Assembly (NCBI RefSeq): GCF_001443045.1
Contig: NZ_LKPJ01000009.1
Coordinates: 46,398 to 110,397, forward strand
Direction: 5' to 3'
DNA length: 64,000 nt
DNA from: Burkholderia ambifaria
GTDB lineage: Bacteria > Pseudomonadota > Gammaproteobacteria > Burkholderiales > Burkholderiaceae
Part shown: piece after piece, positions 1 to 8,190 of the stretch
Layout of the letters: the number at the start of each line of letters is the position of its first letter
Position numbering within the stretch: position 1 is the first letter of the stretch
Notes under the pieces: generated by a model
What the model was told of the DNA's origin: nothing
Databases searched by the model: none
What the model saw: the letters and a program-made list of their open reading frames with translations, nothing else
Program-made: the position numbers and the translations under genes

Positions 1-13
1 CCCGCCCGCCCAG

Positions 14-169
14 TCAAATGCGCCCCAGCAACACCAGTATCACGACGATGATGACGACGAGCCCGACGGTCCCCGACGGCCAGTAGCCCCAGCTTCGGCT
101 GTGGGGCCATGAAGGAAATGCTCCGATGAGCAGCAGAATCAGAATGATGATGAGGATCGTACCGAGCAT
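14..169 (-). CDS. DUF3309 family small membrane protein
   Basis: A 51-residue, almost wholly hydrophobic protein: one membrane helix at residues 2-18 (MLGTILIIILILLLIGAFP), a short polar stretch with SWPHSRSWGYWPSG, then a second helix to the C-terminus. This layout is that of the DUF3309 family, whose function is unknown. The start is placed at 169 because a strong Shine-Dalgarno (AAGGAGGGG) lies just upstream on this strand. A longer reading from 289 would add a 40-residue tail not typical of the family. It is divergent from the phosphatase gene at 378. Location is inferred to be the inner membrane. Confidence 0.8.
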   Translation of the reverse strand: MLGTILIIILILLLIGAFPSWPHSRSWGYWPSGTVGLVVIIVVILVLLGRI

Positions 170-377
170 CGCACCCCTCCTTGACGTGTTCGACATGACG
201 GTATCGGCTGCCGCAATTCCCGTGCCGCTGCACCCGGCGGGGTGACAGTCGCCGAAAGGGCGTTGTATGGATACCCGGAATTCATGCAATGAATACCGTC
301 CGATTCAGAAAATAAATTTCAAAAATGCAAGCCGCGTCGCTATGCTGGGCTCTCGGTATCACTCACGCGGACATGCA

Positions 378-1052
378 ATGGCTGAACTCTTTCTGGTACG
401 GCACGGGCAGGCGTCGTTCGGCACGGACGACTACGACCGGCTGTCCACTTCCGGCGAGCAGCAGGGCGTCTGGCTCGGCGAGTACTTCGCAAAGCAGGGC
501 CTGACGTTCGACCGCGTGATCTGCGGCACGATGAACCGGCATGCGCAGACGGTCGACGCGATCCTGCGCGGGATGGGCCGCGAAGGCGTGCCGGTCGACC
601 GCCATCCCGGCCTGAACGAATACGACTTCCACGGGCTGTTCGCGGCGGCCGCCAGCGACTATCCGGAGATCGCGCGGCTCGCGGCCGGCTCGATGAAGGA
701 GCATTTTCGTGCGCTGCGGCAGGTGCTGCACCTGTGGGCCGACGACAAGCTCGGCGACACCGCGCCCGAAACCTGGGCGCATTTCCAGCAGCGCGTCGCC
801 GACGCACGCGCTGCGATCCGCCACGGCGGCAGCCAGCGCGTGCTCGCGGTGAGCTCCGGCGGCCCGATCGCGGTGACCGTGCAGCAGGTGCTCGCCGCAC
901 CGCCTGCGAGCGCGATCGCACTGAACCTGCAGATCCGCAACAGCAGTCTTTCGCAGTTTTTCTTCAACGCCGACGCGTTCCACCTGGCGTCGTTCAACGG
1001 CATCCCGCATCTCGAGGATCCCGAACGACATGCGTGGCGCACCTACGGCTGA
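378..1052 (+). CDS. histidine phosphatase family protein (phosphoglycerate mutase-like)
   Basis: A 224-residue protein opening with the phosphohistidine motif LVRHGQAS (R8-H9-G10) of the histidine phosphatase superfamily, which removes phosphate from small molecules or proteins through a phosphohistidine intermediate. The second catalytic segment reads VSSGGPI, where many members have a histidine (VSHGG). That second His is therefore Ser here, a variant to keep in mind when predicting activity. The ATG at 378 is chosen because the family begins right at this motif; an upstream ATG at 267 would add a non-homologous tail. The kinase gene follows after 20 bp, so the two are probably cotranscribed. 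The substrate is unknown; neighbours suggest a phosphorylated acyl intermediate. Confidence 0.85.
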   Translation: MAELFLVRHGQASFGTDDYDRLSTSGEQQGVWLGEYFAKQGLTFDRVICGTMNRHAQTVDAILRGMGREGVPVDRHPGLNEYDFHGLFAAAASDYPEIARLAAGSMKEHFRALRQVLHLWADDKLGDTAPETWAHFQQRVADARAAIRHGGSQRVLAVSSGGPIAVTVQQVLAAPPASAIALNLQIRNSSLSQFFFNADAFHLASFNGIPHLEDPERHAWRTYG

Positions 1053-1072
1053 CCCTACGAACGATCGCGACG

Positions 1073-2104
1073 ATGACGAACCCTTCCCAGCCCCTCGACG
1101 TAGCCCGCCTCACGCGCTATCTGGAAGCGCACGTGCCGGGTTTCGAAGGCCCGCTCGACATGGAGAAGTTTGCCGGCGGCCAGTCGAACCCGACCTTCCT
1201 GCTGCACGCGAAGAGCGGCCGCTACGTGTTGCGCCGCCAGCCGCCCGGCGAACTGCTGAAATCCGCGCACGCGGTCGATCGCGAGTTCCGCGTGCTGAGC
1301 GCGCTGTCGGGCACAGCGGTGCCGGTCGCGCATCCGTATCACCTCTGCGAAGACCGCGACGTGATCGGCAGCCTGTTCTATGTGATGAGCTTCGAGGACG
1401 GGCGGATCTTCTGGGATCCGGCGCTGCCGGAACTGCCGAAGGCCGACCGGGCGATCTGCTACGACGCGCTGCTGCGCACGATGGCGGCGCTGCACGACGT
1501 GGACGTCGACGCGGTGGGTCTCGCCGACTACGGCCGTCCCGGCAACTACTTCGAGCGCCAGATCGGCGTGTGGACGAAGCAGTATCGCGCGGCGGAAACG
1601 GAGCGCCTCGACGCGATGGAGACGCTGATCGACTGGCTGCCGAAAGCCTGCCCGGAGGACACGGGCCGGCCCGCGCTGGTGCACGGCGACTTCCGGATCG
1701 ACAACCTGATGTTCGCGCACGACGACTATCGCGTGCAGGCCGTGCTCGACTGGGAACTGTCGACGCTCGGCAATCCGCTCGCCGATCTCGCGTACTTCTG
1801 CATGTGCCTGCGGCTGCCGTCGGGTGGCCAGGTGTGCGGGCTCGCGGGCCAGGATCGTGCCGAACTCGGCATTCCCGACGAAGCGGCGATCGTCGCGCGC
1901 TATTGCGAACTGCGCGGGATCGAGCCGATCCGCGACTGGCATTTCTATCTCGCGTTCAGTTTCTTCCGGCTCGCGGCGATCGCGCAAGGCGTGAAGGCGC
2001 GCGCGCTGCAGGGCAATGCGTCGAGCGAGCAGGCGCTGCGCGTGGGCGCGATGACCGGCCGGCTGGCCGAAATGGCTGTCGGCGTGATCGACGCGCACCG
2101 CTGA
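1073..2104 (+). CDS. APH-family phosphotransferase, ACAD10/11 kinase-domain type
   Basis: A 343-residue kinase-fold protein. The catalytic loop HGDFRIDNLMF is at 204-214 (D206 and N211 as catalytic and metal ligands) and the second metal site DWELSTLGNPLADLAY starts at D226. The N-terminal GGQSNPTF (35-42) is the glycine-rich nucleotide loop. This pattern is that of the kinase domain of acyl-CoA dehydrogenase family members 10/11 and of LvaA, which phosphorylates 4-hydroxyacyl-CoA, rather than of true aminoglycoside kinases. The start at 1073 matches the family N-terminus. It lies in an operon with two SDRs and an acyl-CoA dehydrogenase, the partner activity fused to it in ACAD11. Substrate is inferred, not shown. 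Confidence 0.87.
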   Translation: MTNPSQPLDVARLTRYLEAHVPGFEGPLDMEKFAGGQSNPTFLLHAKSGRYVLRRQPPGELLKSAHAVDREFRVLSALSGTAVPVAHPYHLCEDRDVIGSLFYVMSFEDGRIFWDPALPELPKADRAICYDALLRTMAALHDVDVDAVGLADYGRPGNYFERQIGVWTKQYRAAETERLDAMETLIDWLPKACPEDTGRPALVHGDFRIDNLMFAHDDYRVQAVLDWELSTLGNPLADLAYFCMCLRLPSGGQVCGLAGQDRAELGIPDEAAIVARYCELRGIEPIRDWHFYLAFSFFRLAAIAQGVKARALQGNASSEQALRVGAMTGRLAEMAVGVIDAHR

Positions 2105-2180
2105 AATCGACGAAAGCGCCGCGAGCACCGATCGCGCCGCGCGACGGCACGACAACACATCAATGGAGGAGCACAGCAAC

Positions 2181-2945
2181 ATGGCAACGAATCTGTTCGA
2201 CCTGACGGGCAAGATCGCGCTGGTGACGGGCGCGAGCCGCGGCATCGGCGAGGAAATCGCGAAGCTGCTCGCGGAGCAGGGTGCGCACGTGATCGTGTCG
2301 AGCCGCAAGCTCGACGACTGCCAGGCCGTGGCCGACGAGATCGTCGCGGCGGGCGGCCGCGCGGAAGCGCTGGCCTGTCACGTCGGGCGGCTGGAGGACA
2401 TCGCCGCGACGTTCGAGACGATCCGCGGCAAGCACGGCCGGCTCGACATTCTCGTGAACAACGCAGCCGCGAATCCGTACTTCGGGCACATCCTCGATAC
2501 CGATCTCACCGCATATGAAAAGACCGTCGACGTGAACATCCGCGGCTACTTCTTCATGTCGGTCGAGGCAGGCAAGATGATGAAGGCGCAAGGCGGCGGC
2601 GCGATCGTCAACACTGCGTCGGTCAATGCGCTGCAGCCGGGCGACCGGCAGGGCATCTATTCGATCACGAAGGCCGCGGTCGTCAACATGACGAAGGCGT
2701 TCGCGAAGGAATGCGGGCCGTTCGGCATCCGCGTGAACGCGCTGCTGCCGGGCCTCACGAAGACGAAGTTCGCGGGCGCGCTGTTCGCCGACAAGGACAT
2801 CTACGAAACCTGGATGGGCAAGATCCCGCTGCGCCGCCATGCGGAACCGCGCGAGATGGCCGGCACGGTGCTGTATCTCGTGTCGGACGCGGCGAGCTAC
2901 ACGAACGGCGAATGCATCGTCGTCGACGGCGGCCTGACGATCTGA
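2181..2945 (+). CDS. SDR family oxidoreductase
   Basis: A 254-residue classical short-chain dehydrogenase. The cofactor motif TGASRGIG is at 16-23, NNAA at 93-96, and the catalytic Ser147, Tyr160 and Lys164 (YSITK) are all present. The C-terminus ends in the usual VDGG segment. It should oxidise or reduce a hydroxyl/keto group with NAD(P). The ATG at 2181 is preferred over 2163 because GGAGGA at 2165-2170 is a well-spaced ribosome site. It is 76 bp after the kinase and 7 bp before the second SDR, so the three are likely one operon. Specificity cannot be told from sequence. Confidence 0.9.
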   Translation: MATNLFDLTGKIALVTGASRGIGEEIAKLLAEQGAHVIVSSRKLDDCQAVADEIVAAGGRAEALACHVGRLEDIAATFETIRGKHGRLDILVNNAAANPYFGHILDTDLTAYEKTVDVNIRGYFFMSVEAGKMMKAQGGGAIVNTASVNALQPGDRQGIYSITKAAVVNMTKAFAKECGPFGIRVNALLPGLTKTKFAGALFADKDIYETWMGKIPLRRHAEPREMAGTVLYLVSDAASYTNGECIVVDGGLTI

Positions 2946-2952
2946 GCGCGCG

Positions 2953-3711
2953 ATGAAACTCGACAGCTATGACGGGCAGGCCGTGATGATCACCGGCGCC
3001 GCGAGCGGCTTCGGTGCGCTGCTCGCGAGCGAGCTGGCCGCGATGGGCGCGCGGCTCGCGCTCGGCGACCTGAACGGCGACGCGCTCGAACGCGTGGCCG
3101 CGCCGCTGCGCGCGGCCGGCGCCGACGTGATCGCGCAGCGCTGCGACGTGCGTATCGAAGCGGAGGTCGAAGCGCTGGTGCAGGCGGCGGCCGCGCGCTT
3201 CGGGCGGCTCGACGTCGGCATCAACAACGCGGGCATCGCCCCGCCGCTGAAGGCGCTGATCGATACCGACGAGGTCGATCTCGACCTGAGCTTCGCGGTG
3301 AATGCGAAGGGCGTGTTCTTCGGGATGAAGCACCAGATCCGCCAGATGCTCGCGCGGCGCGAAGGCGTGATCCTGAACGTCGCGTCGATGGCCGGGCTTG
3401 GCGGCGCGCCGAAGCTGGCCGCCTATGCGGCGTCGAAACACGCGGTGGTCGGGCTCACGAAGACGGCCGCGCTCGAATACGCACGGCATGGCATTCGCGT
3501 GAACGCGGTGTGTCCGTTCTACAGCACCACGCCGATGGTCACCGACAGTGACATCGGCGATCGCCAGGACTTTCTCGCGCAGGGCTCGCCGATGAAGCGG
3601 CTCGGCCGACCCGAAGAAATCGTCGCGACGATGCTCACGCTGTGCGCGAAGGAAAACACTTATCTGACCGGGCAGGCCGTCGCCGTCGACGGCGGTGTCT
3701 CGGCCTTCTGA
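2953..3711 (+). CDS. SDR family oxidoreductase
   Basis: A 252-residue short-chain dehydrogenase with TGAASGFG at 14-21, NNAG at 91-94 and the catalytic set Ser145, Tyr158, Lys162 (YAASK). The glycine motif has Phe in place of the common Ile, a tolerated variant. It is clearly paralogous in fold to the preceding SDR but differs along its length, so this is not a recent duplication. It starts 7 bp after the preceding stop and ends 33 bp before the acyl-CoA dehydrogenase, which supports one transcript. Two SDRs beside a kinase and a dehydrogenase fit stepwise oxidation of a hydroxylated acyl chain (inference). Confidence 0.9.
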   Translation: MKLDSYDGQAVMITGAASGFGALLASELAAMGARLALGDLNGDALERVAAPLRAAGADVIAQRCDVRIEAEVEALVQAAAARFGRLDVGINNAGIAPPLKALIDTDEVDLDLSFAVNAKGVFFGMKHQIRQMLARREGVILNVASMAGLGGAPKLAAYAASKHAVVGLTKTAALEYARHGIRVNAVCPFYSTTPMVTDSDIGDRQDFLAQGSPMKRLGRPEEIVATMLTLCAKENTYLTGQAVAVDGGVSAF

Positions 3712-3744
3712 ACGAACGGAAAACGGAATCTCGAGGAGTCGATC

Positions 3745-4989
3745 ATGGACTTTGGCTACACCCCGAAAGTGGAAGAACTGCGCGAACGCGTGCGCGCGTT
3801 CATGGACGCGCACATCGTGCCGCGCATCCGTCAGTGGAACGAGGAAGTGCATGCGGGGCAGTATCCCGTGTCATTCATGGAGGAGCTGAAGGAGCGCGCG
3901 AAGGCCGAAGGGCTGTGGAACCTGTTCCTGCCGCACCTGAAGAGCGACGAGCCGGGGACGGCGCTGACGAACCTCGAATACGCGCCGCTCGCCGAGATCA
4001 TGGGGCGCGTGGCGTGGGCGTCGGAGGTGTTCAACTGCAACGCGCCGGACACCGGCAACATGGAGCTGCTGCATATGTTCGCGACGCCCGAGCAGCGCGA
4101 ACAGTGGCTGCTGCCGCTGCTGCGCGGCGAGATCCGGTCGGCGTTCGCGATGACGGAGCCCGATGTGGCTTCGTCGGATGCGACCAACATCACGACGCGC
4201 ATCGAGCGCGACGGCGACGACTACGTGATCAACGGCCGCAAATGGTTCATCACGAACGCCGCGCATCCGAACTGCAAGATCTTCATCGTGATGGGCAAGA
4301 CCGATCCCGATGCGGAATCGCACCAGCAGCAGAGCATGATCCTCGTGCCGCGCGACACGCCGGGCGTGACGGTCGTGCGCAACATCACCGTGGTCAACCA
4401 CTACGCGCCGGAAGGGCACTGCGAGATCACGTTCGACAACGTGCGCGTGCCGGCGCGCAACCTGCTCGGCGAGGAAGGCAGCGGCTTCGCGCTCGCGCAG
4501 GCCCGCCTCGGGCCCGGCCGCATCCACCACTGCATGCGCTCGATCGGCGCGGCCGAGCTCGCGCTGGAACTGATGATCGACCGCGCGCAGTCGCGCGAAG
4601 CGTTCGGCAAGCCGCTGAACCGGCACGGCACGATCGGCGAATGGATCGCGCGCTCGCGCATCGAGATCGACCAGGCGCGGCTGCTGGTGTTGAAGGCCGC
4701 GTGGATGATCGACAAGGTCGGCGCGAAGGCGGCGCGCAAGGAAATCTCGATGATCAAGGCGCTCGTGCCGACCGTGTACACGGACGTGTGCGATCGCGCG
4801 ATGCAGGTGTTCGGCGCAGCAGGGTTGAGCCCCGACACGCCGCTCGCAGACATGTGGACCTGGGGCCGCGCGCTGCGCTTCGCCGACGGTCCGGACGAGG
4901 TGCACCTGCAGGCGATCGCGCGCATGGAGATCAAGGACGCCGTGCGCGGGTCGACCGAGCCGTACCTGACGCGGCCGCCGCGCGGCTGA
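3745..4989 (+). CDS. acyl-CoA dehydrogenase family protein (ACAD11-like)
   Basis: A 414-residue flavoprotein of the acyl-CoA dehydrogenase family. It shows the FAD/substrate segment AMTEPDVASSDATNI (about 132-146), the second-domain segment WFITNAAHPN and the C-terminal helical domain with VFGAAGLSPDTPLADMW and GPDEVHLQAIARME. The EPDVASSD reading and the C-terminal GPDEVH are typical of the ACAD10/11 branch. In that branch the enzyme removes phosphate from a 4-phosphoacyl-CoA made by the kinase domain. Here kinase and dehydrogenase are separate genes in one operon. An AGGAG-like site lies upstream of the ATG at 3745. It is the last operon gene; the inverted-repeat element begins 62 bp downstream. 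Confidence 0.92.
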   Translation: MDFGYTPKVEELRERVRAFMDAHIVPRIRQWNEEVHAGQYPVSFMEELKERAKAEGLWNLFLPHLKSDEPGTALTNLEYAPLAEIMGRVAWASEVFNCNAPDTGNMELLHMFATPEQREQWLLPLLRGEIRSAFAMTEPDVASSDATNITTRIERDGDDYVINGRKWFITNAAHPNCKIFIVMGKTDPDAESHQQQSMILVPRDTPGVTVVRNITVVNHYAPEGHCEITFDNVRVPARNLLGEEGSGFALAQARLGPGRIHHCMRSIGAAELALELMIDRAQSREAFGKPLNRHGTIGEWIARSRIEIDQARLLVLKAAWMIDKVGAKAARKEISMIKALVPTVYTDVCDRAMQVFGAAGLSPDTPLADMWTWGRALRFADGPDEVHLQAIARMEIKDAVRGSTEPYLTRPPRG

Positions 4990-5050
4990 GCATCGCGTCG
5001 CGCGAGCAAGCGACGTGGGCGAACGGGAGGCGCACGCCGTATTAAGATGT

Positions 5051-5339
5051 GGGGCCTGTTCCCGCTCATAACGGGCTTGCGCTGGCCGTCAGAAGGGCCG
5101 AGCGCAAGGATTGCGACGAAGCGAATACTCGACGTATTCGCAAGGAGCATGACGCGGCGATCGGCCCTTCTGGCGGCCAGCCCCGCGAATGACTTTTTCC
5201 AAACAGGGGAACGTGCCTTGCCGGCCGTATTGCGGCGTCGATCGTCGCTTGTTTGGCATGGCCAAACGGCGCTCCTCTCTCCTTGCACTACGACCGGCAA
5301 GGCACGTTCGCAAGCCCGTTATGAGCGGGAACAGGCCCC
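5051..5339. repeat. 289-bp nested inverted-repeat element (outer 31-bp perfect arms, two inner stem-loop arms)
   Basis: The outer arms 5051-5081 and 5309-5339 are perfect 31-bp inverted copies (starting GGGGCCTGTTCCCGCTCATA). Inside, 5082-5101 pairs with 5161-5180 (20 bp, one mismatch) and holds a hairpin GCGAATAC/GTATTCGC at 5121-5141. Then 5209-5229 pairs with 5289-5309 (21 bp, one mismatch) and holds GTTTGGC/GCCAAAC at 5251-5267. The two inner arms abut the outer stem, so either strand as RNA could fold into a closed two-arm cloverleaf. There is no open reading frame of its own. The right end lies 1 bp before the GGAG ribosome site of the LysR gene. It may be a non-autonomous mobile element, a dispersed genomic repeat or a structured leader; the sequence alone does not decide. 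Confidence 0.85.
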
Positions 5340-5352
5340 TGGAGATCCGGCG

Positions 5353-6258
5353 ATGCGCCTTTCGAAGATTGATCTGAACCTGTTCGTCGTATTCGAGGCG
5401 ATCTACAACAAGCGCAACCTGACGCGCGCGGCCGAGGTGCTGAACCTCACGCAGCCGGCCGTCAGCAATGCGCTGGCGCGGCTGCGCAAGACGCTGAACG
5501 ACCCGCTGTTCGTCAGCACGCCGGCCGGGATGATGCCGACCCCGATGGCCGAGAACATCGTCGGCCGCGTGCGCGAGGCGCTGCAGCTGCTCGATTCGAG
5601 CGCGCACGAAGGCGACGTGTTCGATCCGGCCTCGTCCGAGCGCGTGTTCCGGCTCAGCATGAGCGACCTGACCGAAGCGCTGCTGCTGCCCGCGCTCGGC
5701 GAGCTGCTGCAGACGCATGCGCCGGGCATGCACGTGCGCAGCTACACGATGGACCGCCGCGAAGTGGCGACCGCGCTCGCGAACGGCTCCGTCGACATCG
5801 CGATCGACGCACCACTGATCGGCGATCCGCACCTGCACCAGGTGCTGCTCGTGCGCGACCGCTACGCATGCATGATCCGCGACGATCACCCGTTCAAGGG
5901 CGACACGCTGACCCTGGACGACTACCTGTCGATGGGGCACATCCACGTGTCGAGCCGCCGCAAGGGCAGCGGGCACGTCGATGCGGAACTGACGCGGCTC
6001 GGGCTGCGCCGCAATATCCAGATGCGCGTGCAGCACTACATGGTCGCGCCGCTGATCGCGATGCGCGGCGATCTCGCGCTGACGGCGCCGCTCAGGCTGC
6101 TGCAGCGCTATCCGGCCCGGATTCTCGAACTGCCGTTCGAGATGCCGGGGCTCGAATACTTCTGCTACTGGCATCGCAGCGCCGATCAGGATCAGGGCAG
6201 TCAGTGGCTGCGGGAGCAGCTGATGATGCTGATGGGCGGGATGAGCGAGCAGCGGTGA
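5353..6258 (+). CDS. LysR family transcriptional regulator (NodD/LinR-type)
   Basis: A 301-residue LysR regulator. The winged helix-turn-helix is at about 6-65, with LTRAAEVLNLTQPAVSNAL as the recognition region and the NodD-branch opening KIDLNLFVVFEAIY. The C-terminal part is the effector-binding periplasmic-binding-protein-like domain. The start at 5353 is chosen because the family begins MxLxxIDLNL and GGAG stands at 5341-5344; the open frame extends upstream through the inverted-repeat element but that part is not protein-like. It follows the ACAD operon on the same strand and may regulate it, though LysR genes more often diverge from their targets. The stem of the element would sit directly in its mRNA leader. 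Confidence 0.9.
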   Translation: MRLSKIDLNLFVVFEAIYNKRNLTRAAEVLNLTQPAVSNALARLRKTLNDPLFVSTPAGMMPTPMAENIVGRVREALQLLDSSAHEGDVFDPASSERVFRLSMSDLTEALLLPALGELLQTHAPGMHVRSYTMDRREVATALANGSVDIAIDAPLIGDPHLHQVLLVRDRYACMIRDDHPFKGDTLTLDDYLSMGHIHVSSRRKGSGHVDAELTRLGLRRNIQMRVQHYMVAPLIAMRGDLALTAPLRLLQRYPARILELPFEMPGLEYFCYWHRSADQDQGSQWLREQLMMLMGGMSEQR

Positions 6259-6308
6259 TCTGCGGGGCGTGCGCGTCGCGCGTTCACCGCTAGCTGCCGG
6301 TCCGCTCC

Positions 6309-7436
6309 TTAAAACGACTCGTCGTCGAAGCGCGACGATGCCGGCCGGCGCTTCATGTCCTTCAGCCAGTCCCTGACCTTGTCCGGATCCTCGAACTCGC
6401 GCAGTGCCACGCCGAGGTCCTGGTTGCTGCGCTGCATGCCGGCAATATCGCGCGTGAGCATGCGGATGACGGTATCGGGCGCGACCTTGACGGACGATGC
6501 GATGCCGTACGTCCTGCGGAAATCGTTCTCGACGTGCTGGATCTCCTGATCGAGCTCGCGAAGCTGCTCTTCCAGGATGCCGTTGTAGCGCGCAAGCCGC
6601 GCTTCGCCGAGCCCGTCGATCGCACGCCGGTCGATCTGCTCGATCTCCAGTTGCAGTTCCAGCAGCTGCAGCAGGTTGCCCTTCGCATAGGCGTGATTGA
6701 CCCGCTGCATCAGCACCGTCTTGCGTTCCTGTTCCCGCGGATCGGTTTCGCGATCGGGATGCAGCGCGCTCGCGAGCTTGCGATAGATCTCGCGAATCGA
6801 CCGGCTCGATTCGGCCTGCTCGGCTTCTCGCCGGGCCTGCGCAGCCGATTGCTTCGGCGCCTTCTTGCGCTTCGCGCGTTGCGCCTCGCGGGCCGCGTGG
6901 GCGGCCATGTCGCGCTCGAACTGTGCGTCGAGTTCGGCCTGCATTCGCGCGGCAAGTTCGTCGGGCGACAGCGCGTCGAGATCGTCCGCCGGTTCCATGC
7001 CGGGCGTCGGCTTCGATTCCGGCTTCGCCGGTTCGGGATCGGCCGCGGCGCTGCCGACGCTCCCGGATGCGCGATGCCGGTTGTAAATGATCATCAGCGC
7101 GGCATCGTCGCTGACGTTCAGCAAGTCGCGCGCCATGTCGGCGATCAGGTCGGAGAGCGTGCGCTGCTCGGCCTTGCTCAAGCCCTTCCGCAGGAAGGCA
7201 TCGTCGAGCAGATGGATCAGCCTGATCCGCAGCGCGGTCGCTTCCTGTTCGAGCGGCAACAGCCCGTCGACGAATTTCTTCTGGAAGGCCGGCATGACGG
7301 CTTCCCACGCCCCGAGACGCGCGCGCCGCTTTTCGATGTGCTCGACGAGCGTATTGAACGTCTTCTGGGCTTTCGACAGGCTGGCTGTCTCGTGACCGGG
7401 CGCGATGGCGACCGCGGCACCGCGACGTGCGGTCAT
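6309..7436 (-). CDS. J-domain protein of unknown function
   Basis: A 375-residue protein. The J-domain signature HPD is at 226-228 within IREIYRKLASALHPDRETD, after a charged, Ala/Arg/Lys-rich coiled segment (about 155-212). After the J domain comes a long helical region rich in Leu, Gln and Glu (LLQLLELQLEIEQID), probably coiled coil. The N-terminal 120 residues are helical and not recognised. J domains stimulate the ATPase of an Hsp70, so a cochaperone role is inferred. The J domain is in the middle or C-terminal half rather than at the N-terminus, and no zinc-finger or Gly/Phe region is present, so it is not classical DnaJ. No dnaK or grpE lies nearby. It is convergent with the LysR gene. 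Confidence 0.8.
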   Translation of the reverse strand: MTARRGAAVAIAPGHETASLSKAQKTFNTLVEHIEKRRARLGAWEAVMPAFQKKFVDGLLPLEQEATALRIRLIHLLDDAFLRKGLSKAEQRTLSDLIADMARDLLNVSDDAALMIIYNRHRASGSVGSAAADPEPAKPESKPTPGMEPADDLDALSPDELAARMQAELDAQFERDMAAHAAREAQRAKRKKAPKQSAAQARREAEQAESSRSIREIYRKLASALHPDRETDPREQERKTVLMQRVNHAYAKGNLLQLLELQLEIEQIDRRAIDGLGEARLARYNGILEEQLRELDQEIQHVENDFRRTYGIASSVKVAPDTVIRMLTRDIAGMQRSNQDLGVALREFEDPDKVRDWLKDMKRRPASSRFDDESF

Positions 7437-7713
7437 GATGAATGTCCTCCGGCCGCGGCAGGAGGCGCGGCAGGCCGGTATTTTAGCCGGATGGGCGTGT
7501 GCCCGCCGGTCTATCGGTTCAGTGCCCGTGCCGCGTTGGCTGCTCGGCCGCCCGCATCGGAGCGGCGCTTGGCCGGGCGAGTGTGTATGTTCGGTAGAAG
7601 GACGGTGCAGGAGGGTCGGATGCCGCCGTGCTGTTCGCCGACGGCATCGCGCCGGCTGGCGGCGAACGGGGCGGCTTCGGTAAGCCGTCCCCGCCGCGCC
7701 GTTCGTTGGCGCG

Positions 7714-8037
7714 TTATCGCTTCACCGCCGCGACAGCCGGCGCGCCCGAGAACGTGCCCGGTGCGCCGGTCGAACCGTAGGCGGTTTCGCTGCTCTTGTG
7801 TTCGGCGAGGCGCTTCGCGGCCAGGCGCTCCTGCGCGGCGACGATGTCGTCCGGATAGTTGTCGCCGTCGCCGGTCGACGGGTTGTAGCCGACCGATTCG
7901 AGGTCGAGCAGTTCCTGACGAACCTGCGCACGTGTGAGCGTCGAATGCGACGACTGAGCGTACGACGCGCTCGGTGCGGCGAGCAGAGCGGTGGCGGTAG
8001 CGGCGACGGTGGCGATGGTGACGATGATGGATTTCAC
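7714..8037 (-). CDS. DUF4148 domain-containing exported protein
   Basis: A 107-residue protein beginning with GTG at 8037, chosen because GAGGAA precedes it and because the signal peptide (KSIIVTIATVAATATALLAAPSASYA) starts here. The mature part carries LTRAQVRQELLDLESVGYNPS, the pattern of the DUF4148 family common in Burkholderiales, followed by a low-complexity Ala/Gly tail. Function is unknown; location is predicted periplasmic. A perfect 9-bp dyad lies at 8113-8138, 76 bp upstream of the start codon, and is a good candidate operator for it. Confidence 0.85.
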   Translation of the reverse strand: MKSIIVTIATVAATATALLAAPSASYAQSSHSTLTRAQVRQELLDLESVGYNPSTGDGDNYPDDIVAAQERLAAKRLAEHKSSETAYGSTGAPGTFSGAPAVAAVKR

Positions 8038-8112
8038 GATTTCCTCAGAAGGTTTCGGCGCAGTTCGGCGTGTATTCGATGGCCTGAACCGATGTGACAA
8101 GTTTAGGAACCC

Positions 8113-8138
8113 GGATTGACCGGATATATGGTCAATCC
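8113..8138. promoter_or_regulatory. 9-bp inverted repeat, candidate operator
   Basis: GGATTGACC and GGTCAATCC form perfect arms separated by 8 bp (GGATATAT). The site lies between the LysR gene (ending at 8191) and the DUF4148 gene (start 8037), both read leftward. There is no T tract on either side, so it looks like a regulator-binding dyad rather than a terminator. The bound protein is unknown; the adjacent LysR is one candidate. Confidence 0.5.
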
Positions 8139-8190
8139 TGGCGAGCTGTGTTCCAGAATGAGCGAGAGTGGCGACGCATGACGATGCCGA

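Noticed and set aside
5089..7308. 739-residue minus-strand open frame over the LysR gene and J-domain gene
   Set aside because: It covers two genes in the wrong frames and the inverted-repeat element, and is Arg/Ala-rich without motifs.
8113..8138. Rho-independent terminator for the LysR gene
   Set aside because: There is no T run on either strand, so an operator is more likely.
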